From contig NZ_WJFC01000063.1 of the NCBI RefSeq assembly GCF_009725235.1, forward strand, positions 1 to 63,375: a stretch of 63,375 nt of DNA, read 5' to 3'. A program made the translations under genes and the position numbers. Position 1 is the first letter of the stretch, and each line of letters opens with the position of its first letter. The notes under the pieces were generated by a model. It was not told the DNA's origin. It saw only the letters and a program-made list of their open reading frames with translations, and made no database searches. Shown here piece by piece: positions 28,262-37,145 of the stretch. This DNA comes from Scytonema sp. UIC 10036 (GTDB lineage: Bacteria > Cyanobacteriota > Cyanobacteriia > Cyanobacteriales > Nostocaceae).

Positions 28262-28969
28262 GTGAATAATGAGGGGCTTACAGGAGGTTTCGAGGTCACT
28301 CAACCGAACAACAATGATAAGACAGCGACCCTAGAAGAACTAGAGACATTCCTTGGGGTGGATCACTTCAACTGGTTTCAAATCATCACAAGTGATAACA
28401 ATCCCCTGTCGGATGCTAATGGCAACCTACTCGCTGCACCATACATCGATTTTCCCAAAAATGGGTATAGCACCCACTGGTCAGATGATATACCTTGGCA
28501 CTGGGATGAAGTATCTCCTCCACCTACCAATACTAGGGATTGGGGTTCTGGTTTTCTGCTAAGCACCAGCTATGAGGGATCAACCCTCGTATTTGAAGAC
28601 TTTCCCAGCGATTCTGCAGGCACTAAAGTCGATTTCGCAACATTTCTCGTTGCTGACTTTGGGGATAAGACTTACGACATTCTTGGTGGTTTTTCCTGGT
28701 CGGTGGAGGTTGGTAGTAATGAATTGACGGAAGTAACCTACCTAAATACAGCAACAATCTTTTCCGACGCTTTTGCTCAACAAATTCAAAGGGAATTTGG
28801 GTATACTTTTGCCGATAGGCTTTCCGAAAATAATTCAGTAGTGCAACCAACTCCGATACCGACACCTTCCCCAGAAAAAATACCTGAACCAAGTACAGTA
28901 TTTGCGCTCTTACTGACTAGTCTTGCTGCCTGTAGTGACGCTAGAAGACAAAAGCAAATAAGGGCGTAA
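28262..28969 (+). CDS. PEP-CTERM sorting domain protein, 5' end frameshifted
   Basis: The C-terminus has the PEP-CTERM sorting signal: IPEPSTVFAL, a hydrophobic stretch and a basic tail (RRQKQ). Such signals direct proteins to exosortase for envelope anchoring or release. The body (about 190 residues) is acidic and Trp/Asp-rich with no domain I recognise. A Pro/Thr linker (QPTPIPTPSPEK) precedes the signal. The listed start is a GTG at 28262 with no convincing ribosome site. The natural N-terminus is probably the signal peptide at 28089 in another frame. If the frameshift is real, the product would lack a signal peptide and could not be exported, so this would be a pseudogene. No exosortase gene is in the window. 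Confidence 0.75.
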   Translation: MNNEGLTGGFEVTQPNNNDKTATLEELETFLGVDHFNWFQIITSDNNPLSDANGNLLAAPYIDFPKNGYSTHWSDDIPWHWDEVSPPPTNTRDWGSGFLLSTSYEGSTLVFEDFPSDSAGTKVDFATFLVADFGDKTYDILGGFSWSVEVGSNELTEVTYLNTATIFSDAFAQQIQREFGYTFADRLSENNSVVQPTPIPTPSPEKIPEPSTVFALLLTSLAACSDARRQKQIRA

Positions 28970-29432
28970 GCAGGGGTTGATCGTTATAGGCTATACACAT
29001 TTCGGTTAAATAGCAACAGATCGTTAAGTCAGACTTTGAGTAGCATATATAAATAAAAGTGAGAAAATTAACACTTACACTATTCAGCGGTTGACACCTC
29101 AGCATAATATAGGATAATATTAATTTTGTCAATCGAAATATTGCTGGAATCAAAGAATAATAAAGTATAAAAAAAAGATTAAATTGGAGGTTCCAGTGGA
29201 CAAGAGAATGATAATTGTAAGATTAAGCGATCGCTAACCTAAAAGCGATGTTTCCAGTTACTGTTCTTGGAATTTTTTCAGACTTTGAGGTAATTGACAA
29301 ACTCGTCGTCATATAAAGCAGCATCAATGAGCGTTTGATCGTAGCCATAAACGTCGATCCCAGGGCGCATCAAAAATTGTGATTGTTTATGGCATCAAAT
29401 GATACAAAAATAATAGAGAGGATGTACATTTT
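28970..29432. other. Gene-free stretch with a decayed minus-strand gene tail
   Basis: This 463-bp AT-rich gap holds no intact gene. A minus-strand coding remnant lies at 29278-29394. A GAGAGG about 10 bp before the ATG at 29433 is a likely ribosome site for the next gene. Confidence 0.5.
29278..29394 (-). pseudogene. Fragment of an unidentified gene (C-terminal about 38 codons)
   Basis: The minus strand reads a coding-like peptide containing RPGIDVYGYDQTLIDAALYD and then DDEFVNYLKV before a stop at 29278-29280. An in-frame stop lies upstream at 29395-29397 and there is no start. Its composition resembles a real protein tail more than random translation. I do not recognise the family. Confidence 0.45.
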
Positions 29433-29837
29433 ATGGAACTGGCATCACTGACAGCAGCAGCAATTGCTACTCTGGTCATCACCAAAGGCTTTGAAAGAAC
29501 AGGCGAAGTCATTGTAGACAAGTTAGTAGTGGAAAAAGGTGGTCAATTGATGCGACTGCTTTTGGACAAACATCCGCACATCGCAAGTGCTCTCCAGAGA
29601 GTACAAGATACACAGCAAGCCGTGGATGTTAGCAAAGATTTAGAAACTGTGGCAAGTATCAATCCAGAAGTAGCAAATATCATCAATGCTATTGCTCATG
29701 CTGTTCGCCAAACTAATCCTGAAAACACAAAAATAGATCGAAGAGTAATCCAAAAAGATAATAAGTATGCTGTCAATCAGGGCCAAGTTGATACTTCAAA
29801 TATAGGAGATACATACAATTATGGTAAAAATCATTAA
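29433..29837 (+). CDS. Small protein with C-terminal NKYAV...IGDTYNYG signature
   Basis: Unnamed family, 134 aa. The first about 100 residues are helical: an Ala-rich amphipathic start, then a GGQLMRLLLDK segment and an Asp/Glu/Ala-rich helix. The C-terminus (residues 109-131) reads DNKYAVNQGQVDTSNIGDTYNYG. The NKYAV-x2-G ... N-I-G-D-x3-Y-x-G pattern recurs in the next two genes (VQIGNKYAVSIG...INLGDNITYQG). From memory, such VQxGxYxVxxG...IGD linkers are frequent in cyanobacterial proteins that couple effector-associated domains to NTPases or proteases. This gene would then encode a stand-alone adaptor or regulator. It is followed by 218 bp without a gene. GAGAGG lies about 10 bp upstream of the ATG. 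Confidence 0.75.
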   Translation: MELASLTAAAIATLVITKGFERTGEVIVDKLVVEKGGQLMRLLLDKHPHIASALQRVQDTQQAVDVSKDLETVASINPEVANIINAIAHAVRQTNPENTKIDRRVIQKDNKYAVNQGQVDTSNIGDTYNYGKNH

Positions 29838-30055
29838 TCATTTCCTAGATGAATTTTGTATAGCATCTAGAAATTAGCAATCACACTTGGGTGTTTATCA
29901 GCTGTATGTAATACTATTTCACTGTTGTGCGGCTAAACATATTTTGTTAGGGACACAATCATCTTGTGTCCCTAAAACAACTGTGTTTATGGTATTAATA
30001 TCGTGATATATAAATAGGTCTGCATTCGTTAAATAGGCATTTCAATTAAACTAGC

Positions 30056-30730
30056 ATGACAAATCCTTATGACATAGAAGGTATTTTGGAACGTTTGACT
30101 ACAGGAAGTTTCACAGAAACGGACATTCAAATTTTACGAAATTCGATTGCTAGAAACACTAATCCAGATGTTGTTCAGATAGGCAATAAATATGCTGTCA
30201 GTATTGGTCATGCTACAGGTCCTATCAACCTTGGGGATAATATCACTTATCAAGGTGTAGATGCTGAAACAATTAGAGAAATATTGCGATCGCTACGAGA
30301 TATGCAGCGACAGCAACCTTTTGTATCTAATACAGAAGCATTACGCTACTTACAGCAACAATCCTTAGTTCGTAATCGACCCGGAGTTCCTTTTCAATGG
30401 CAAGTTTTAGTAAGTTGGTTAATTCTCAGCTTGCTTGGCTTAATTATCTTATTATTTACACAAACATCTAACTCATTAATCATTAAAAATTTAGCTGATT
30501 TTATATACTATTGGGTTATTTTATTTTTGGCTGCCACGATTTATGGTTTTTTAGGAATATTTTTGCAAGGTGTATTTCAATATCGTTGGCGATTTTCCGA
30601 AGTTCGCAACTATTGGATAGTTTGGTTCTTATACCCAATTATCGCTCCCTTTTTTATTGCTTTGTGGATGGTTTTTTATGGACTTAGATATGGAGATAGA
30701 ATATTTCCTAGATTTTTTAGATTTTGGTAG
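30056..30730 (+). CDS. Effector-associated-domain-like membrane protein (224 aa)
   Basis: Residues 5-36 form a short helical region (IEGILERLTTGSFTETDIQ...) resembling the helical effector-associated domains of bacterial conflict systems. This resemblance is from memory, not a search. Residues 39-67 hold the signature VVQIGNKYAVSIG...INLGDNITYQG, followed by a helix GVDAETIREILRSLRDMQ. The C-terminal half has three membrane segments (about 115-136, 147-172, 186-210) and ends in a basic/aromatic tail. The architecture suggests a soluble sensor/adaptor part joined to a membrane effector or anchor. The next gene, 32 bp downstream, encodes a paralog, so the two probably form an operon. Confidence 0.78.
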   Translation: MTNPYDIEGILERLTTGSFTETDIQILRNSIARNTNPDVVQIGNKYAVSIGHATGPINLGDNITYQGVDAETIREILRSLRDMQRQQPFVSNTEALRYLQQQSLVRNRPGVPFQWQVLVSWLILSLLGLIILLFTQTSNSLIIKNLADFIYYWVILFLAATIYGFLGIFLQGVFQYRWRFSEVRNYWIVWFLYPIIAPFFIALWMVFYGLRYGDRIFPRFFRFW

Positions 30731-30762
30731 TGAATTAACTCCATATGTAACAGAGGTAAAGG

Positions 30763-31605
30763 ATGATAAATTCCGATAATATCAAATCAATTTTTGAACG
30801 CCTTATTAAAGGTAGATTAACAAAAAAAGATGTTCATATTTTGAGAGATGCAATTGATAGTAACACGAATCAAGATGTTATCCAAATAGGTAATAAATAT
30901 GCCGTAAATATTGGAAATTCTACAGGCTCAATTAACCTTGGTGATAACATTACTTATCAGGGTGTAGATGCTGAAACAATTAGAGAAATATTGCGATCGC
31001 TACGAGACATACAGAAACAAAAACCTTTAGTTTCTAATGGAGAAATTTTAAGTATTTTACGACGTAAATATCCTTCTTTAGAGCTTGGTAGAGGGAGATT
31101 TTATTTACCAATTTTGGTTTTAGCTAGCTGGTTAATAATTAGCTTAATTATTTCAATTCTAATTTCTAAATATCAGCCTAACTCCACTGTAATTATTTTA
31201 AAAACATTTTTAGTTTTTTTGGGATATGGAATGCAGCTATATTATCCAATTATAGGATGTGTGTTAATGTTCAACTACCACATTAGATCGAAATTTGTAT
31301 TTTTATTAATATTTCCTGTCATTGTTTGGTTACTCTTAAACACTTATTGTACTTTAGTTGAATATATTCTGATTTCAGGACGTATATTCGCTACTGCAAA
31401 TTTTATCAATTTGGTGCTGATAGTGTTTATAGCTTATGCAGTTTTAGCCTATTTAGGAAATTTGTTAGCCGGAAGATTTCATATAAGTTTTACAGGTCTA
31501 ATGGATAGGTGGTTAATTTGGTCTTTTTCTCCATTCATAACTGTATTCCGCCTGCATTTTTATCTCTTCCTTCTTGTTGGTCACATATTTCGTTTTGGAG
31601 CATAA
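30763..31605 (+). CDS. Effector-associated-domain-like membrane protein, paralog (280 aa)
   Basis: Paralog of the preceding gene. The soluble part is closely similar (IxxIxERLxxGxxTxxDxxxLR, then QIGNKYAVNIG...INLGDNITYQG and an identical GVDAETIREILRSLRD). Forty-seven consecutive nucleotides around 30961-31007 equal those at 30251-30297. The membrane half differs: four or five hydrophobic segments (about 113-136, 142-171, 176-205, 212-236 and possibly 250-275), no similarity visible to the other tail. A conserved adaptor with swapped membrane modules is a hallmark of fast-evolving conflict or signalling proteins (inference). GAGGTAAAGG precedes the ATG. Confidence 0.78.
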   Translation: MINSDNIKSIFERLIKGRLTKKDVHILRDAIDSNTNQDVIQIGNKYAVNIGNSTGSINLGDNITYQGVDAETIREILRSLRDIQKQKPLVSNGEILSILRRKYPSLELGRGRFYLPILVLASWLIISLIISILISKYQPNSTVIILKTFLVFLGYGMQLYYPIIGCVLMFNYHIRSKFVFLLIFPVIVWLLLNTYCTLVEYILISGRIFATANFINLVLIVFIAYAVLAYLGNLLAGRFHISFTGLMDRWLIWSFSPFITVFRLHFYLFLLVGHIFRFGA

Positions 31606-31802
31606 AAGGGAAACTTTATGTACTTTGATAAGATTGGTTTTATTTAGGACTGATTTATCAGTATATGTATAGCATCAAACATTTTATATTAGTCAGAATT
31701 GCAGTCATCAGGTGATGGCAAAGACGATAGTAGCGAATACATCAGAGTAATAGGTTAATTGCACACCATTCATACATTGTTAAGACATAGCTGGAGAGAC
31801 AA

Positions 31803-32786
31803 GTGAGACAACAAATTGATAAAAATAACGTTCAACTAAGTGGAGATATGGAAGGCTCTTTTTATCCTTCTAGCCAAGCGGAGATAGTACGAAATGTAGT
31901 CTTACATACTCCTTTGTACCTCAACGGTGGATTATTTGCCCAGAACATAACCAATATTGGAGGTGGAACCGTTATCGGTCCGGTGCTGGCGACAGCAGAA
32001 ATTACCCTTTCTCATCCCCAGCCAGGAAGCCCACCGTTGAAGTTTCTTTCTGGGATGAATGCAACGCTATCAATTGCCATTACCGAATCTGGTAAAGCAA
32101 TTCAAGAAACTGTCGTCAGCCACACCAGTAAAGCCAGTGTTGTAGTGCGAGGTGATGTAGTGAGCGATAGTGTCAAATTGGACAATGCACTAATTTTTGG
32201 TAATGTACGAGCGCGAGAAGTGTCTTTGGTGAACTCCATCATTGTTGGTTCCATTTTTGCAGAAGAAACCCTACGACTGGAAAACAGTAACTTTGTGGCA
32301 CTCTCTGGGGGACGAGTGATTTTGAAAGGGCGCAATGGTTGCTGGTTACCTTATGCCACTTCGTTAGAACCAATTCAATTTGCAGACCTGATGCTGCCCA
32401 ATGGTGAAACAATACCAGCCGAACTGCGTTACCTTGCCCTATGCCGCTCAACTCAGTTGGGATGTGCTTTTCAGGAAGGGGGGATTGCCTGTGAACCTTT
32501 TGTTACTGGTCAGTGTGGTTATCATCAGGTGTGTTTGGGACCAGCCGATATCCATCCCCACCATACGGAAGATGGCCGAATTTTGTATGCACTTAACCTG
32601 GCTCAGCGTGCCCTTAACCTAGCACCCATTGAACGAGAAATTAGACAAGTGGAATTGTTTTTGAAAGAACTCCTGATGTATGAACACCTAGATAAATCCT
32701 CACAGCAACAAGCGCGAGAAGCATGGCCAGAAAAACTCCGACCGGAAGAAAAAGAGTTACTGGAAATGACCGTTGAGATGCTGTGA
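31803..32786 (+). CDS. Bactofilin-like beta-helix protein with C-terminal Cys cluster (327 aa)
   Basis: Not a family I can name. Residues about 105-180 have the short alternating repeats of bactofilin/polymer-forming proteins (VVRGDVVSDSVKLDNALIFG, NVRAREVSLVNSIIVGSI), suggesting a right-handed beta-helix. A region with five cysteines follows (C214, C221, C230, C238, C244, also with histidines), possibly a metal or Fe-S site. The last 80 residues are a charged helix. The start is a GTG at 31803 with GGAGAG about 8 bp upstream; an ATG at 31848 is possible but has a cramped ribosome site. First gene of a six-gene same-strand cluster; the next gene encodes a radical-SAM-type protein, which makes an Fe-S or maturation link attractive. 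Confidence 0.75.
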   Translation: MRQQIDKNNVQLSGDMEGSFYPSSQAEIVRNVVLHTPLYLNGGLFAQNITNIGGGTVIGPVLATAEITLSHPQPGSPPLKFLSGMNATLSIAITESGKAIQETVVSHTSKASVVVRGDVVSDSVKLDNALIFGNVRAREVSLVNSIIVGSIFAEETLRLENSNFVALSGGRVILKGRNGCWLPYATSLEPIQFADLMLPNGETIPAELRYLALCRSTQLGCAFQEGGIACEPFVTGQCGYHQVCLGPADIHPHHTEDGRILYALNLAQRALNLAPIEREIRQVELFLKELLMYEHLDKSSQQQAREAWPEKLRPEEKELLEMTVEML

Positions 32787-32879
32787 CTTGGAGAGCTTTG
32801 ATACTAAACTTCATCATGACTGACTTTCACAATCTAGCACCTAAAATCCAAAATCGGCATAACACTCAATGAGTTAGCG

Positions 32880-33500
32880 ATGAGTACATCATTTCAAATT
32901 CAAGTAGCAACCTATCTCCCTGAAAGCTACAGCAACGGTCCTGGCTGTCGGGCTGTACTGTGGGTGCAGGGATGTCCAAAGCGTTGTTCAGGCTGTTGGA
33001 ACCCTGATTTTCTCTCGTTTAAAGGCGGAACAGTGTGGACTGTGGCGCAGGCTTTAGAGAAGTTAACCCAGTCCGATGCTATCGAAGGGATAACTCTTTT
33101 AGGGGGAGAACCGTTTTCCCAAGCCGAACCTTTATCTAATTTATGTGCCGAAATCCGCCAACATGGATTAAGCGTGATGGCATACAGCGGTTGGACTTTA
33201 ACAGAGTTAACCCGCATGGGTTCTCCCCAAACAGATTTGCTTGCTTGCTGCGATTTGCTAGTAGACGGGGAATTTGTGGCGGAGTCAGAGGCTTCGTTGC
33301 TGTGGCGAGGTTCATACAACCAGCAGATTCACTTTTTGACTGAACGATATGCACAGTGGCGATCGCAAGTTAACAATTATCATCGGGACTTTGAAATCCT
33401 GATTCAGGATGAACAACTTATTCTTACTGGAGATCCACCCGCAGCCGTCTTGCAAATGTTACAAGGACTCTTGCCACAGGGAGAATGGCAAATGAGATGA
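32880..33500 (+). CDS. Small radical-SAM / 4Fe-4S single-cluster activase-like protein
   Basis: It resembles NrdG/PflA-type activating enzymes, which use a 4Fe-4S cluster and S-adenosylmethionine to generate a radical on a partner protein. The cluster motif CxxxCxxC is present (C32, C36, C39 in QGCPKRCSGC), followed by the GGEP motif (TLLGGEPFSQ) that binds the SAM amino group. Length (206 aa) is in the small-activase range. No glycyl-radical enzyme is encoded in the window, so it is not obviously an anaerobic ribonucleotide reductase activase. Its partner may instead be a neighbouring product. It is 93 bp after the beta-helix gene and 115 bp before the AAA+ gene, all on one strand. Confidence 0.85.
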   Translation: MSTSFQIQVATYLPESYSNGPGCRAVLWVQGCPKRCSGCWNPDFLSFKGGTVWTVAQALEKLTQSDAIEGITLLGGEPFSQAEPLSNLCAEIRQHGLSVMAYSGWTLTELTRMGSPQTDLLACCDLLVDGEFVAESEASLLWRGSYNQQIHFLTERYAQWRSQVNNYHRDFEILIQDEQLILTGDPPAAVLQMLQGLLPQGEWQMR

Positions 33501-33615
33501 AGTGTCAGTCCGAAAGTCAGATTCAGCTTTTTCTTTGCCTTCTCTCAACATAGCTGCTTGTCCTCCTAATTTTCTACTTCCTCGTGCCTAACTTAATTCA
33601 ATTAAATATGCTGCT

Positions 33616-35187
33616 ATGAAGTGTCATTTTCCTAAAGAATTATCAGAAATTATCCGCGCCCGATTTCCACTAATTTACCTGCAAACATTTGAAGAAGAAC
33701 GAGCATTGGTGATGTTGAAAGACCTTTGTGCTGACAGTGGGAAAAATGGTCTAAATCGCCCTTTATATGTTTGGTCGCACACCCAAGGATTAAAAAAATA
33801 TCCTGATGGGCAAATTGACTCCTCATTGCTATCACCTTATCAGCTACTTGACCATATTGAAAAATCTGCCAATAGTTCCCTCTACGTCCTGTTAGATTTC
33901 CACATCTATCTAGATGACCAACACCGTACCCCAGACAACGACAGGATTGTGCGACGACTACGGGAAGTAGGTATGTCGCTGCGAAATGCTAATTTAGCAC
34001 GTACACTTGTCATTACCTCACCTATTGTTAACCTACCACAGTCCTTACAAAAGGACGTGATGGTGATGGATTTTCCGCCACCTACACAGATGGAAATTCG
34101 CACAGCTTTGGATAGGTTGATTCTCAAGCAAAAAGGTGCTGGTGGAGTCCAAGTATTTTTAACAGAAGAAGACAAACAACAGCTATGTAAAGCTGCTTTA
34201 GGTTTAACACAGCAAGAAGCTGAAGGAACCTTTGCAAGGGCAATGGCAAGTAATGGTGTTTTGGAAGCTTCTGATGTAGATTTTATCCTGGCACAGAAAC
34301 AGCAAATTCTCAAGAAAAGTGGTGCTTTAGAATACGTCGGTTCGGACTTCAAGCTGGAAGATGTGGGAGGGTTAGAGAACTTGAAAAAATGGCTGGAGAA
34401 GCGCAACCGGACTTGGATGGATGAGGCAAAACGCTACAACTTACCAGCACTGAAAGGCGTGATGGTGACGGGTGTGCCTGGTTGCGGTAAAAGCTTGATT
34501 GCTAAAGCAATTTCTAGCTTGTGGAAGTTACCACTACTGCGCTTTGATATTAGTAGCGTTTTTGGTGTTTATGTAGGACAAAGTGAGGCCAATATGCGGC
34601 GAGCGCTACAAACGGCGGAAGCCATAGCGCCGTGCATTCTTTGGGTGGATGAGATTGAAAAAGGGTTAGGCGGTGCTTCTGGTGGTGAAGGCGACAGTGG
34701 TACAACCAGGCGTGTGTTTGGTAATTTTCTGACTTGGATGCAAGAAAAACAAGCTCTGGTATTTGTCTTTGCTACTGCTAACCAAATAGACCGCCTACCA
34801 CCGGAATTGTTGCGTAAAGGTCGATTTGACGAGATTTTCTTTGTCGATTTGCCCAGTAAAGAAGAGCGCAAACAAATCTTTAAGGTGCATCTGCGGCGAC
34901 GTTTAACCTCTCCTGAAGCCAGGGGGGACTTTCAGGAAACTGAACAGATTTTGGACGAACTGGCAAACCTGTCTGACAAATTTATTGGTGCAGAAATTGA
35001 AGATGCCATCACCAATGCACTGTACGAAGCTTTTTTTGACTCCCGTGCTTTTCGCCTTGATGACCTAAAACGCATCATTATAAACACACCCCGATTTGCT
35101 GATATGCAAGCAGATTACTTGCAATCTATTCGGACATGGGCAAAACAGCGAGCAGTTCCTGCTAGTCAAACCTTTGAAAATATCTAA
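33616..35187 (+). CDS. AAA+ ATPase of the Ycf46 type
   Basis: AAA+ ATPase close to the cyanobacterial/plastid Ycf46 family. The N-terminal part (residues 1-230) has the family's [20 protein letters not shown] start, which belongs to a degenerate first ATPase-like region. The active AAA module has Walker A GVPGCGKS (286-293), Walker B ILWVDE (341-346), a sensor/Arg-finger region [20 protein letters not shown] (about 390-409), and a C-terminal lid. Length 523 aa is normal for Ycf46. From memory, canonical ycf46 genes are often near DUF1257 (Ycf35) and DUF2997 genes; a DUF2997-like protein ends this cluster. This copy sits instead with a radical-SAM protein and coiled-coil proteins. It is 17 bp before the next gene. 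Confidence 0.88.
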   Translation: MKCHFPKELSEIIRARFPLIYLQTFEEERALVMLKDLCADSGKNGLNRPLYVWSHTQGLKKYPDGQIDSSLLSPYQLLDHIEKSANSSLYVLLDFHIYLDDQHRTPDNDRIVRRLREVGMSLRNANLARTLVITSPIVNLPQSLQKDVMVMDFPPPTQMEIRTALDRLILKQKGAGGVQVFLTEEDKQQLCKAALGLTQQEAEGTFARAMASNGVLEASDVDFILAQKQQILKKSGALEYVGSDFKLEDVGGLENLKKWLEKRNRTWMDEAKRYNLPALKGVMVTGVPGCGKSLIAKAISSLWKLPLLRFDISSVFGVYVGQSEANMRRALQTAEAIAPCILWVDEIEKGLGGASGGEGDSGTTRRVFGNFLTWMQEKQALVFVFATANQIDRLPPELLRKGRFDEIFFVDLPSKEERKQIFKVHLRRRLTSPEARGDFQETEQILDELANLSDKFIGAEIEDAITNALYEAFFDSRAFRLDDLKRIIINTPRFADMQADYLQSIRTWAKQRAVPASQTFENI

Positions 35188-35204
35188 ACATATAAATACA
35201 ACTT

Positions 35205-37133
35205 ATGAAAATACTTCCTTCTAGTATCATTCAGAACGATAAACCTGTTAACGATGGCATGGATTTGGCTCTGGCGTTTGCCCAGGCAAATCAACAATCA
35301 ATGGAAAGCTTTATAGCTAAACAAAAAGCAGATACGCAGCAGGTTGAATCCGACTTGCAAGCACTACGGGCGAAAAAAGCATATCTATCAGGAGCGATCG
35401 TGGCAGGTATTTCTGCCATTCTTTTACCCTTCTCCTTTCAAAACTCCATTTTCTTGCCGTTGGGATTGAGTGGTTTAGCAGGTGGTGGTGTTTGGGCATA
35501 TACCGCCCGTAAAAAACAGCAGCAAGAAATTTTGGAGTTAGAAGCCGAACAACAGGATATTCCCCGACGACAAATTCCCCAAGTCGTGTCACATTTAGGG
35601 AAGTTGCACTATGTTGTTGAGGTCATGCCGTTCGAGGATGGGAAATTGGTAGTTGATGCTACTGGTACTCGACTCAAGCAACCACTGGTGTATCCAGAAA
35701 TACCCAATAGCATCAATCGGTTGCAAGCTTTGAGCGACAAGCTGGCGGAAATTCCAGAAGAACTACCCATTTTGTTACCTGGAACTGGGGCAGCGGATCT
35801 TCAAGAGAGATCGCGACTGACAGGGATTGAGGCAGATATGGGCGAAGTGCTATCCATCACCAATCAAATCTTCACCGATACAGTTGATATACAAACAGAG
35901 CTACCCGCTTTTACTGCCAATAATGATGTGGTACACAGCTTGCGGATGCTTGCCCGCTACTTGCAAGATGGTCAGCCGGAACTGCATTTGGCACAAGATG
36001 ACCCCACTATTTCCCTAGCCGTGCAAAGTTTAACACAGACAAACGCAGAGGCAGCACAAGCGCAGGCAGTGGGAGCAACCAACGTGGAGTCAATGATGAA
36101 TCACGCTGTAGAGCGAATGGACTCCTGCGTTACTCAAGCTAAAGCAGCACGCGATCGCTCTCTAATGAATATTTTGAGTGACGGACTCGATAGCATTCGT
36201 GGCATTTACGACTATCCCCTGACACGGTTTTACTGCCCCAAATGCCATCAGGTGGAACAATACCGCGCCTCTCAGTTGCCTGTTGCCGTAGAACATCTCA
36301 CACAAGTACCACCCGATAGACTTGATACACTTCATCGCGGCGACGACCTGCGGCGACTGCGCGGCATTATAGACAGTATTCGGCGCTACCTCAAGCAGGC
36401 AAAACGGCAGGGGGAAGACCTCAATGCCGAACATTTTACGATTCTGCAAGACAGGCTAAAAACTTATGAAGAACTGATGCGGGGAATGGCTGTAGAAATT
36501 CCTGAATATGACCCTAAGATTGATTTACACAAGCGCAACGCGGTGTTGAAATACAACACAATCCGCCAAGAGTGGGTTTGTCAACTGTGCAGCGAAAGCT
36601 TTAATGATGAACAAGCACAGTGGGCAAGGATGCTCAAAGTCAAAGATGAATTAATTCTGCCAATTTGGGATGCCCTCTGGTTGGAAAAACACGATGAGCG
36701 CAACCGCATTATCCGCGAGAAGGAAGCAGAACTGCGTGCCAATGTAGAGCAAGAAGTAACCCTACTGCGAGACGAAGCAAAGCTTTTTACTGAAGAATTT
36801 CGCCCGGTGCGCGACCAACTGGAGAAGATGGGTAGTAGTTCCAGAGTTGCCCAGCAGCAAATTGAAATGATGCTCAACTTCTACATTGCACGTGGCATTC
36901 TCTCTGAGGAAACTGCTGATGCAATGCGCCAGTACATTAGTAGGGGACAGGGACTAACTACCAACGAAATTATTAATATCACACGCCAGCTAGAAAACCA
37001 ACTGTCTGAAGAAGCAGAGACAGCACAGATTCGCCGCAGCCAATTAGGCGATTATGCAGATGAAGTGCGTAATGCCACTAAATATTTCTTTACTCCTAAT
37101 TCCATCGAACAAAAATTCATTGACAAATTATAA
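35205..37133 (+). CDS. Membrane-anchored coiled-coil protein with split zinc ribbon (642 aa)
   Basis: No family name known to me. A short soluble N-terminus and coil (about 25-58) precede two adjacent membrane segments (about 60-78 and 82-100). A mixed region follows, with YVVEVMPFEDGKLVVDATG near 150. A CPKC knuckle (C344, C347) and a CQLC knuckle (C459, C462) are separated by about 110 residues of helix, which looks like a zinc ribbon split by a coiled-coil insert. The rest (about 480-640) is long charged coiled coil. It follows the AAA+ gene by 17 bp and precedes the next coiled-coil gene by 12 bp, so these three are almost certainly co-transcribed. It may be the membrane platform or substrate of the AAA+ protein (inference). 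Confidence 0.75.
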   Translation: MKILPSSIIQNDKPVNDGMDLALAFAQANQQSMESFIAKQKADTQQVESDLQALRAKKAYLSGAIVAGISAILLPFSFQNSIFLPLGLSGLAGGGVWAYTARKKQQQEILELEAEQQDIPRRQIPQVVSHLGKLHYVVEVMPFEDGKLVVDATGTRLKQPLVYPEIPNSINRLQALSDKLAEIPEELPILLPGTGAADLQERSRLTGIEADMGEVLSITNQIFTDTVDIQTELPAFTANNDVVHSLRMLARYLQDGQPELHLAQDDPTISLAVQSLTQTNAEAAQAQAVGATNVESMMNHAVERMDSCVTQAKAARDRSLMNILSDGLDSIRGIYDYPLTRFYCPKCHQVEQYRASQLPVAVEHLTQVPPDRLDTLHRGDDLRRLRGIIDSIRRYLKQAKRQGEDLNAEHFTILQDRLKTYEELMRGMAVEIPEYDPKIDLHKRNAVLKYNTIRQEWVCQLCSESFNDEQAQWARMLKVKDELILPIWDALWLEKHDERNRIIREKEAELRANVEQEVTLLRDEAKLFTEEFRPVRDQLEKMGSSSRVAQQQIEMMLNFYIARGILSEETADAMRQYISRGQGLTTNEIINITRQLENQLSEEAETAQIRRSQLGDYADEVRNATKYFFTPNSIEQKFIDKL

Positions 37134-37145
37134 GGAGAATCAAAG

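Noticed and set aside
32927..33354. Minus-strand frames opposite the radical-SAM gene
   Set aside because: Shadows of a well-supported coding gene with conserved motifs.
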